Assembly: GCF_000317435.1 (NCBI RefSeq)
Contig: NC_019751.1
Location: 2,666,001 to 2,730,000, forward strand
Direction: 5' to 3'
DNA from: Calothrix sp. PCC 6303
Lineage (GTDB): Bacteria; Cyanobacteriota; Cyanobacteriia; Cyanobacteriales; Nostocaceae
DNA length: 64,000 bases
This document shows, piece after piece, positions 8,575 through 16,056 of this stretch (positions within the stretch are counted from its first letter, which is position 1; every line of letters begins with the position of its first letter). The notes beneath the pieces were generated by a model, which did no database searches, was not told the DNA's origin, and worked only from the letters and a program-made list of their open reading frames with translations. Position numbers and translations under genes: made by a program.

Positions 8575-8820
8575 TTAAAACCATGCAGAATCGTCACAGT
8601 CAGACATTAAGTCTTTGATTCCGCAAGAATGCTGATAATCTATTTCCAATTGCCGTAAGTCTGTATCTGATAGCAAATTTTGTAGTTCTTGGACAATCTC
8701 TCTAACTTTGTTTTCTTCGCTGATTCCTGAGTAGTAGATTTTGATAAATTTGTCAGCTTTGGTCATAAATTGTTCGAGATTTGTGACAAATGTTTGCTCA
8801 TGGCTAATTGCTTTTAACAT
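8575..8820 (-). CDS. small acidic helical hypothetical protein
   Basis: The start at 8820 (MLKAISHEQTFVTNLEQF) is chosen because TAGGAGAG lies 8 bases upstream; the frame is open further to 8970 but that extension overlaps the neighbouring gene and has no ribosome site. The 81-residue product is acidic and helical and ends DLMSDCDDSAWF. No family is recognised. It is 35 bases downstream of the DUF6876-like gene, consistent with co-transcription. Confidence 0.65.
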   Translation of the reverse strand: MLKAISHEQTFVTNLEQFMTKADKFIKIYYSGISEENKVREIVQELQNLLSDTDLRQLEIDYQHSCGIKDLMSDCDDSAWF

Positions 8821-8855
8821 AATTACTCTCCTAATATTGACAACTTTGATGCGGT

Positions 8856-9218
8856 TTAATATTCGCTGGGGAGTATGAGAACTGTTTCTACCAAATACAG
8901 CTTGATGTGACTTAGTGGAAAATCCGTATATTCGATTTCCTGTCGTAATAATTCTTGGTTTGTATCCCACTCACAAATCAAGACACCGGAATTATTATCA
9001 ACTCGTAAATGCCAGATTTGAAATTCTTGCAAGTTTGGATTGGAGAGCAATTTTTTTGTTTGGTGGGAGAAAATTGCATCTAATAACCAGTAGCAGTTTG
9101 TTTCGTCTGCTAAATATTTGATTCCATCTGTATATTTCAAGCCAAGCCAGTGTTTGTAGAAAATACTGGAACCAGTAAATTGCTTAAGCTCCGTTACTAT
9201 TTGTCGTGGCGTTTTCAT
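8856..9218 (-). CDS. DUF6876-like protein
   Basis: The 120-residue product has the DUF6876 pattern: LKQFTGSSIFYKHWLG, then YTDGIKYLADETNCYWLLDA, then IFSHQ. This family occurs mostly on plasmids and other mobile DNA across bacteria and has no assigned function. The match covers the N-terminal two-thirds, which is the conserved part. It is the first gene of the leftward block of small genes and is a main reason to regard 6.4-9.2 kb as plasmid- or phage-derived. Confidence 0.75.
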   Translation of the reverse strand: MKTPRQIVTELKQFTGSSIFYKHWLGLKYTDGIKYLADETNCYWLLDAIFSHQTKKLLSNPNLQEFQIWHLRVDNNSGVLICEWDTNQELLRQEIEYTDFPLSHIKLYLVETVLILPSEY

Positions 9219-9405
9219 GTTTGATTCGTTGATTTCACAAACTTCACCCTTCCAAAGGCGTGAGCCGTAAAATCAAAGCTGTTGATATCTATAAATTAGT
9301 AGTTTAGGATTTTTGATTGATTAGGAATTGACACGAAGTTTAAATTTATATAGCTTGCAGGAAATGTGAGAAATATTAATTAATCTGCAAAGTTTAATTA
9401 CAAAA

Positions 9406-9435
9406 TTGGCATACCCTCTAGTCGCTGAGAAATAC
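9406..9435 (+). promoter_or_regulatory. bipartite upstream element of the protease regulon, copy 1
   Basis: TTGGCATACCCTC, then 9 nt, then AGAAATAC, ending 54 bases before the pseudo-caspase start. The same two boxes with 9-10 nt spacing precede five other units in this window, always in the same orientation to the gene. Confidence 0.85.
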
Positions 9436-9489
9436 ATTACTTATGACAGGGAACTATTGAATTTCTCACATTTCGACTAAGAGGTAATC

Positions 9490-10722
9490 ATGTCATCATT
9501 TAAACGTCGTCATTTTATCCAACTCGTAGGCTCAACTTTGACAGTCTTGGGTATGGGACAGTTAGACTTAGGTCAAAAGAACATATTTGATACTAAAGTT
9601 TCTGCCCAAAGTACATCTCGAAAATTGGCATTACTGGTGGGAATTAATGAGTATTCAAAAGATATGTCTGTGTTATCTGGATGTGTTAATGATGTTATGT
9701 TGCAACGAGAGTTGTTGATTCACCGCCTTGGTTTTAATCCCAAAGATATTTTAACTTTGACCGATAAACAAGCTACGCGCCAAAGTATCTTACAAGCCTT
9801 TGAGGAGCATTTGATTAAACAAGCAAAACCTGGGGATGTGGTGGTTTTTCACTTCTCTGGACATGGTTCGCGGGTAATTGATGTAGATAAAGATTATCCA
9901 GATGGTCTTGTTATTACTTTAGTTCCTGTTGATAGTCAACTACAACCAGGAAAATCATCTAGTGTAAAAGATATTACTGGACATACCCTTTGGCTACTGA
10001 TGGCAGCACTGAATACGGAAAATGTAACTTTTGTAATTGATACTCCCTATTCTGGTGGTTTAGTCAGTAGCACATTAAAAAGTTCTAAATCAGAAGAGAA
10101 ATTTCAAGCAAGTCCTGAAGAAAAGGCTTATCAGACAATATGGTTACAGCGTTTGGGCTTGTCAGCAGAGGAATTTAAGAAACAACGGAGAATAGGAATA
10201 CCTAAAGGTGCTGTGCTTGCTGCTGGAAAACGTGATCAATATGCTGTTGATAAGCAATTTAATGACTTTAGTGCAGGAGTATTTACCTATACTTTAACTC
10301 AGTATCTTTGGCAGCAAAGTGGGAATCTAGCTTTGGGTGAATCATTTGCCAATATTGCTCGATATGTCAACAGCTTTAGTTTTGAGCAAGGTGTTTTTCA
10401 AGAACCTGTACTTTTTGTTAAACCAAACAGCAACCATCAGCAGCGTCCGGTTTATTTTATTGAGGTGCAGACACCGATCGCAGCAGGGGTAATTACTCAA
10501 GTCAAGGGAAATCAAATAGAAATTTGGCTGGGTGGTGTGAATGTGGAAAATTTAGAAAAATTGAATAAAGATGCCGTTTTTGAAATCATCAATGCTGAAA
10601 ATCAGCAGCAAGGAACTGTAAAGCTTGAAAGTCGTAAGGGATTGGTGGGATATGCAAAATTGCTAGAATCTCCAGTGTCTGTATCCCTGAAGCCTGGACT
10701 TTTCTTGCGTGAGAGAATTTGA
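9490..10722 (+). CDS. Tat-exported caspase homologue lacking the catalytic cysteine
   Basis: The 410-residue product starts with a twin-arginine signal (SSFKRRHFIQLVGSTLTVLG) and has a caspase/metacaspase p20-like domain from about residue 44. The catalytic histidine is kept (His125 in HFSGHGSR), but the position of the cysteine reads VIDTPYSGG, where active paralogues have DSCHSGG; Pro186 replaces Cys. It should therefore be proteolytically dead. It aligns end to end with the first half of the active caspase encoded at 13592-15859 (same GxxDVxLQxELL and QAKPGDVV segments) but lacks the C-terminal DUF4384-like region. AAGAGGTAA precedes the ATG. A role as decoy, inhibitor or scaffold for the active paralogue is inferred from known caspase pseudoenzymes. 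Confidence 0.85.
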   Translation: MSSFKRRHFIQLVGSTLTVLGMGQLDLGQKNIFDTKVSAQSTSRKLALLVGINEYSKDMSVLSGCVNDVMLQRELLIHRLGFNPKDILTLTDKQATRQSILQAFEEHLIKQAKPGDVVVFHFSGHGSRVIDVDKDYPDGLVITLVPVDSQLQPGKSSSVKDITGHTLWLLMAALNTENVTFVIDTPYSGGLVSSTLKSSKSEEKFQASPEEKAYQTIWLQRLGLSAEEFKKQRRIGIPKGAVLAAGKRDQYAVDKQFNDFSAGVFTYTLTQYLWQQSGNLALGESFANIARYVNSFSFEQGVFQEPVLFVKPNSNHQQRPVYFIEVQTPIAAGVITQVKGNQIEIWLGGVNVENLEKLNKDAVFEIINAENQQQGTVKLESRKGLVGYAKLLESPVSVSLKPGLFLRERI

Positions 10723-10773
10723 GCTACTTCCTCAAGATGATCGGTTGTGTCCTAAGTGTAAAGTGAAAAAATT

Positions 10774-10798
10774 GAGGTTAGGTATCTTACCTGACCTC
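10774..10798 (-). terminator. intrinsic terminator of the caspase/CHAT operon
   Basis: On the minus strand GAGGTCAGGTA-AGA-TACCTAACCTC forms an 11-bp stem with one mismatch, followed by AATTTTTT, a classic rho-independent terminator 28 bases after the stop of 10827-13553. The stem can also stop the convergent plus-strand gene. Confidence 0.85.
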
Positions 10799-10826
10799 CC
10801 ATAAGTTAGACAATAATGTTACAAAT

Positions 10827-13553
10827 TTAATCAGCCTCGCCGATTAGGGTAAATGCTGACCAGTCAGATGGATGTGGAAATTTCTTTTTCGTTTCCAACA
10901 TTGCCAAACGTAATGCCAAGGCTTTATCTGAGCTTTTTGGCAAATTCTGATAAAATTCTTTCATCAAAAATTCTGTTGATTTATCATCTACCATCCATAG
11001 GGAAACTAATACACTTTTTGCACCAGCAGTAATCAAAGAGCGCGATAAGCCAATAATACCATCGCCGGAAATACGACCTCTGCCTGTATCACAGGCAGCT
11101 AGGACTACTAAATCTGCATTGAGGCTCAAGTTAATAATTTCGCTGGAAGTAAGCAACCCATCTCCTTCATCTTTACCTGCTTTTTCTAAGGATGTATCGG
11201 GAGCAAGAGCGATCGCACCCGGTACTCCCACTTCTTTAACATCATCTAGTAAGCCGTGAGTTGCTAGATGGATAAGTTTGGCTGTGGGTAGTTTTTGAAC
11301 AATAGCTGTTTCTGTAGCATTTTTACCGATAATAGGTGTTGTTTTAAATATCTCAGCTACAGCTTGAGCTTCTCGCTCAGAACCTGGTAAATTAGGTAAC
11401 TGTTTAGCTGGGGAACCCAGAGGGATAGAGACTTTGGGCATTATGGGATTGCCCACAACTAGAATATCATTGGGTGATGTGGGTTTTTGGCTTGGTTTTT
11501 GACGGGTAAACCTTAATACATCAATTGCCGGGGCAGTAAGGATGGTATGTTTTTCGATTAGGTATTTACCGTCTTTGTCTTGGAGTGCGGGAAAAGGAAC
11601 GAGGAAAAGGGAATCTTGCGGGACAAAGATTACTCGTTGATTTGGGTCTTTTGGTAGTTCGTCAGCGATGGGTGATATTAATAGTTCGTGGAGTTGTTTT
11701 AGGCGTTTTTTCTGATTTTCTGGATTTTGTTGAGGTGGGTTGTCTAATTTAGCACCGCGACCGATAACGTTGATAGATTTTCGGCTGGTGATGACAAGTT
11801 TTTCGAGGTTGATATTTTCTTTTTGTAATATGGTTTTAAGGTCAGCTTTGCGAAATGTTATTTCACCTGTAGGTTTAATAAGCCAGATATAAAGTTGTGA
11901 TTCACGCCATTGTTTTTTACCTTCTATAGTTAACTCTTCAGGAATAATTGAATATTCAACAATAGTGGCTTTTTGTTCCTTAGCTATTTGCTTTAGTTGA
12001 TTAATATTAGGTGGTTTGTTTATTTGTGGATTTTGACTATTGAGACGAGAGGCTAATAAATCAACGAATGCACGAGCGCGACTACGTTCAGAAATCTCTA
12101 AAGCTTCTTCGATTTTATTTTGTTCAATGAGCGCTTTTTGTAAATAAGTATAGGAATCTCGTTGTGTATCAATAATTGAAACTTTATCAGTATCTTTTAA
12201 TCCTGGTCGTAGAGATTCGTAAATACTAATTGCATTATTTAAGGTATCTGTAGCTTCTTTCAGTTTACCAGTTTCTAAGAGAATATAAGCTATATTATGA
12301 AGGGTGCTGGCTTCTCCTAATTTAGCACCAATTTGTTGCCGAATGCCTAAAGCTTTTTGATGATAATCTAAAGCCTGAGCATATTTTTCTTGATTACTAT
12401 AAATTTCAGCAATATTGTTAAGAGCATCTGCGGCACTTAAATTATCACCTATTTGCTCGGCAATAGAAAAAGCTTTTCTGTTATACTCTAAGGCTTTAAG
12501 ATATTGTTCTAAATCAAAATAAACTGAGCCAATATTGATATTTGTTACGCTTTCGCCTTCTTTATCACCAATTTTTTGACGAATAGTCAAGGCTTTTTGA
12601 TAGTATTCTAAAGCTTTGTTATACTGTCTTTGCTTATCATAAACTAAACCAATATTATTAAGAGTAACCCCTTCACCTATTTTATCTCCTATTTGCTGAC
12701 GAATGGCTAATGCTTGTTGATAAAATTTTAAGGATTTGGGATATTGTCTCAGTCTACTATAAATTACTGCTATATTATTGAGCGTTGCACCTTCGCCTAT
12801 TTTGTAGTTAATTTGTTCGGTAATGATTAAAGCTTCTTCAAAAGCTTCTAAAGCTTTGGCATATTGCCCCTGGTGAGTACGAACTGATGCAATATTATTG
12901 AGAGTTGTACTTTGTCCTTCTTTGTCACCAATTTTTTCCTGAATCACTAAAGACTGTTGATAATAATCCAAGGCTTTCGCATACTGTCCTTGATTGTCAT
13001 AAATTGCACCAATATTATTGAGAGTTGAGCTTTCCACTTCTTTATTGCCAATTTTTTTTGCAATTGGTAAAACTTGCTGATATAGATTTAAAGCTTTGGT
13101 GTATTGTCCCCTGGCACTGTAAATTAATGCCATGTTGTTGAGAGTGGCAATTCCATCATCCTCATCACCATATTGCTTATAAATGGCTAAACTTTGTTGA
13201 AAGTAATTTAAGGATTGGTCATATTCTCCTAGATTACGATAAGCCTCTCCTATATTATGAAGAGTTGAGGCTTCTCCTTTATGCCAGCCAATTGTTTTGA
13301 CGATTTTTAATACCTCATCAAAAGTTTTTAAAGCTTCTCGATATTCTCCTTTATTTAAATGTTGAATGCCTATTTTATTTAAGCGAAATGCTTCTTGTTT
13401 TCGGTCTTGGTGTGTATTTAGCCCCTGTACAATAAAATGATTCAAAGAAGAATAGTTTTGCTGTTGTGTTTTTGAATTAGTAAAATCAACAGGATAAATC
13501 ACTGAAGCAAATGCTATTAAACTAGCAAGTTTAAATTTCTTATACATTGGCAA
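10827..13553 (-). CDS. exported TPR-CHAT protease
   Basis: The 908-residue product has an N-terminal signal-like segment (SLIAFASVIYPVDF), then about ten 40-residue TPR units (residues ~55-430, of the type GxYxKALxYYQQALxIxxxIGDKxG), a linker, and a C-terminal CHAT domain (~590-908). CHAT is a caspase/separase-fold cysteine protease. Both catalytic residues are present: the histidine of IHLATHGLLDD (about residue 766) and the cysteine of VLAACDTGRG (about 821), followed by GDGIIGLSRSLITAGA. TPRs usually bind and hold partner or substrate. The gene follows the active caspase gene by 38 bases and ends at an intrinsic terminator, so both form an operon driven by the element at 15886-15914. Confidence 0.9.
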   Translation of the reverse strand: MPMYKKFKLASLIAFASVIYPVDFTNSKTQQQNYSSLNHFIVQGLNTHQDRKQEAFRLNKIGIQHLNKGEYREALKTFDEVLKIVKTIGWHKGEASTLHNIGEAYRNLGEYDQSLNYFQQSLAIYKQYGDEDDGIATLNNMALIYSARGQYTKALNLYQQVLPIAKKIGNKEVESSTLNNIGAIYDNQGQYAKALDYYQQSLVIQEKIGDKEGQSTTLNNIASVRTHQGQYAKALEAFEEALIITEQINYKIGEGATLNNIAVIYSRLRQYPKSLKFYQQALAIRQQIGDKIGEGVTLNNIGLVYDKQRQYNKALEYYQKALTIRQKIGDKEGESVTNINIGSVYFDLEQYLKALEYNRKAFSIAEQIGDNLSAADALNNIAEIYSNQEKYAQALDYHQKALGIRQQIGAKLGEASTLHNIAYILLETGKLKEATDTLNNAISIYESLRPGLKDTDKVSIIDTQRDSYTYLQKALIEQNKIEEALEISERSRARAFVDLLASRLNSQNPQINKPPNINQLKQIAKEQKATIVEYSIIPEELTIEGKKQWRESQLYIWLIKPTGEITFRKADLKTILQKENINLEKLVITSRKSINVIGRGAKLDNPPQQNPENQKKRLKQLHELLISPIADELPKDPNQRVIFVPQDSLFLVPFPALQDKDGKYLIEKHTILTAPAIDVLRFTRQKPSQKPTSPNDILVVGNPIMPKVSIPLGSPAKQLPNLPGSEREAQAVAEIFKTTPIIGKNATETAIVQKLPTAKLIHLATHGLLDDVKEVGVPGAIALAPDTSLEKAGKDEGDGLLTSSEIINLSLNADLVVLAACDTGRGRISGDGIIGLSRSLITAGAKSVLVSLWMVDDKSTEFLMKEFYQNLPKSSDKALALRLAMLETKKKFPHPSDWSAFTLIGEAD

Positions 13554-13591
13554 ATCTCTCGATAATTGCGATACAAATTGACAAAATTTTA

Positions 13592-15859
13592 CTAACTCAC
13601 CACTTCAAATGGAATTGACATCACGGCTAACTTCGTAGTATCAACCCCACGTTCTCCATCAGGAAGTTGGATATTCTCAGCATTAGTTGCACTGCGAGTG
13701 CTTCTATCTAAGTCATCGAGTAAATTATTAGTTAAGCCGAAAAATTCGTCTCCGGTTGCTGATAGGGCGCTGCGTTTACCAGCTTGTCCTTGGGCATCTG
13801 CGATCGCTTGGAGTTTATCGAGTAGATCCCGTAATGGTGTTGTGCTAGCGATGACAAGTATTTCGGAAAAACCGAGTGGTTTACCAATATTGATCTTCGT
13901 TTTGGTATGTTCGGGTTTGGGAATTAATACTTTACGTCCAGCTTCTATCGATGCAGCTAATATGGGTTCTTCTGACCAATCATAGGGGAAGAGAATTCCC
14001 ATGTCTCCGGCGCTGTCGATGCCTAAAATACTGACATAGAGAGGTACTGATTCTTTATTATGAACCTGAAAGGTAATTTTTGTGTCCAAGGGTAATTTTG
14101 GTATACCTGAATCGGAAATATTTACTGGTTTGGTTGGTGTTGATTGGTTTCCAGTTCCATTATTTAGCTTGGCACCACGAGGAGTAAAAGTTTCAGCCAG
14201 GGGTTCTTGAGTCCCAGCAATATTCATGGAAACAGAAATATCGATTTTTGATGTATTTTTATTACCAAGAAGATTTTTAACCATTCTCGTAGCCCAGAAT
14301 GATCTCAGTTTTGGTTGTAAACGTTTAACTGCGGCATTTACTGTTTCTCCAGAATCGCCGAAGGAGTTAACAATAATTGTATCTAGGGTAGGTGTAAATA
14401 AGCCAAAGCTATCCACGGGAGGTAAATTTGGTATGCGTTGTTTTTGTAATTCCTGATATTTGGTTTTAGTCATACGAGCAAATATATATTGCACTTCTTT
14501 TTGTCGCAGAGGGAAGGCTTCGATACTGGGTATCACTTCTAGTAATTGTTTCGCTTGGGTAATAGTATTGCTGTCGAGAGAACTGTCATCAAGTCCGATT
14601 TTTAAAGTGATATTTTTGGGGATAGTACGGATACGTTCTTGTAAAAGAGTTCCTGCTGCTAATGGGGTTTGTGTACGTGTGTTTTCGAGTAATTTACCTG
14701 TAGCAGATAATCCCTGACGGGATTCAATTTGTAATTGTCCCCGTGGTTCTCCTTTTTCATCGACGGCTGTTAATATTGCGCTTTTGTTAAAACCTTCTAG
14801 ACTTTGGGGTTCGATTCCACCCAACCATAAATTTACTTGGTTGCCATTCACACCCGTGATTACTGCTTCTGCGGGTATTGGTTTTGGTGGTAAAAAGTAT
14901 AACGGGGATTTGGGGTTTTTAATATTGGTTTCTATTTCTGCTTCTTGAAAACCGCCTGTGTTAAATGCCATGTCGAGAGCATTTTTCCTAGTGTTAGCAA
15001 AAGTTCTGTCAAAAGCTTCATTTCGATTTAGTTGCCACAAATATTGAGTTAAGGCATAAGTAAAAGCTCCAGCGCTAAAGTCACTAAATTGACCATCTAT
15101 AGCAAATTGATCCCGTTTGGCAGCTGTAATTACAATGCCTTTAGCAACATTTTGGCGGCGTTTGTTGATAAATTCTTCTCGTGAAAGTTTGGTTTCTTTC
15201 AACAATCTTTGCTGTTCCTCAGATTCTGCATCACTGGGTAAGAAATCACTGCCACCATCGCGGGAACGAACAGCAAAATTTCCCCGTTTTGTCCCCCCTG
15301 AGTGACAGGAATCTAAGACTACGGTGACGTTTTCGGTTTGCAACGCATACATGAGTAAAAACAGGGTGTGTCCCATAATATCTTGTACGACACCACCATT
15401 TGGAGGCAAAGAACTATCAACGGGGACGATTGTGCCATTCAGTCCATCAGGCATATCTTTTTGTTCATCCTTTACCCGTGAACCATGTCCAGAAAAGTGG
15501 AATATGACAACATCACCAGGTTTAGCTTGTTTGATGAGATGTTCGTCCAATGCTTGTAGAATATTCTGGCGTGTGCCTTGTGCGTCGGTTAGGGTCAGAA
15601 TATTTTTGGAATTAAAACCAAAGCGGTTGGTTAGTAATTCTTGCTGTAAGGAAACGTCGGTTACGCACCCTCCAAGAGGAGATATGCCATTTTTATAATC
15701 GTTAATTCCCACTAGTAATGCCAGTTTGCGGGGTGTATTTTGTGCTAAGGTTTTCGCATAACGTTCTCCTTGACGCATGATGTCTAACTGGCTGATACCC
15801 ATTGTGGCTAAAGCGGAACCGGCGAATTGGATAAATTGACGACGTTTGATGTAGGACAT
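13592..15859 (-). CDS. Tat-exported caspase (orthocaspase-like), active-site dyad intact
   Basis: The 755-residue product starts with a twin-arginine signal (SYIKRRQFIQFAGSALATMG). The caspase domain (residues ~44-320) has His125 in FHFSGHGSR and Cys185 in VVLDSCHSGG, so it should be active; such bacterial enzymes typically cut after basic residues. A beta-rich middle region follows, and residues ~600-690 (ESVPLYVSILGIDSAGD, ILFPYDW) match the DUF4384 type of surface domain. It is the full-length paralogue of the dead homologue at 9490-10722. It is the first gene of a two-gene operon with a TPR-CHAT protease, with the bipartite element only 26 bases upstream of the ATG. Confidence 0.92.
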   Translation of the reverse strand: MSYIKRRQFIQFAGSALATMGISQLDIMRQGERYAKTLAQNTPRKLALLVGINDYKNGISPLGGCVTDVSLQQELLTNRFGFNSKNILTLTDAQGTRQNILQALDEHLIKQAKPGDVVIFHFSGHGSRVKDEQKDMPDGLNGTIVPVDSSLPPNGGVVQDIMGHTLFLLMYALQTENVTVVLDSCHSGGTKRGNFAVRSRDGGSDFLPSDAESEEQQRLLKETKLSREEFINKRRQNVAKGIVITAAKRDQFAIDGQFSDFSAGAFTYALTQYLWQLNRNEAFDRTFANTRKNALDMAFNTGGFQEAEIETNIKNPKSPLYFLPPKPIPAEAVITGVNGNQVNLWLGGIEPQSLEGFNKSAILTAVDEKGEPRGQLQIESRQGLSATGKLLENTRTQTPLAAGTLLQERIRTIPKNITLKIGLDDSSLDSNTITQAKQLLEVIPSIEAFPLRQKEVQYIFARMTKTKYQELQKQRIPNLPPVDSFGLFTPTLDTIIVNSFGDSGETVNAAVKRLQPKLRSFWATRMVKNLLGNKNTSKIDISVSMNIAGTQEPLAETFTPRGAKLNNGTGNQSTPTKPVNISDSGIPKLPLDTKITFQVHNKESVPLYVSILGIDSAGDMGILFPYDWSEEPILAASIEAGRKVLIPKPEHTKTKINIGKPLGFSEILVIASTTPLRDLLDKLQAIADAQGQAGKRSALSATGDEFFGLTNNLLDDLDRSTRSATNAENIQLPDGERGVDTTKLAVMSIPFEVVS

Positions 15860-15885
15860 GGTGATTTTGGATTGTTTTGTGATTT

Positions 15886-15914
15886 GTATTTCTGGGATGT
15901 GGGAGGATATGCCA
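15886..15914 (-). promoter_or_regulatory. bipartite upstream element, copy 2
   Basis: On the minus strand TGGCATATCCTC, 9 nt, AGAAATAC, ending 26 bases before the caspase start. It is an exact match to copy 3 and to the subtilase copy in the first box. Confidence 0.88.
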
Positions 15915-15932
15915 GTTTTGACCTCTTTTCTT

Positions 15933-16038
15933 CTCTCGTTACAAGGCTCCGACTTGTAACGTCTTTCCGGAGGCTCTGCCTTTGAATCGAAGCAGAGCCT
16001 CGCTAATCCCGTTCCCAGGCAAAGCCTAGGGACGAGAA
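15933..16038. repeat. compound palindromic intergenic repeat element
   Basis: Three successive hairpins occur: GTTACAAGGCTCCGACTTGTAAC, GAGGCTCTGCCT with AGCAGAGCCTC, and CCCAGGCAAAGCCTAGGG. The outer ends are inverted (CTCGTT and ACGAG). Elements of this composition are repeated widely in Nostocales genomes. Here it sits between the stop of the 16057-18543 gene and the next promoter, so it may also end transcription. Confidence 0.75.
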
Positions 16039-16056
16039 GGGATATCTGCGGTTAGG

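Noticed and set aside
8821-8970. Upstream extension of the 8575-8820 gene
   Set aside because: The extension overlaps the DUF6876-like gene and lacks a ribosome site, while the start at 8820 has TAGGAGAG.
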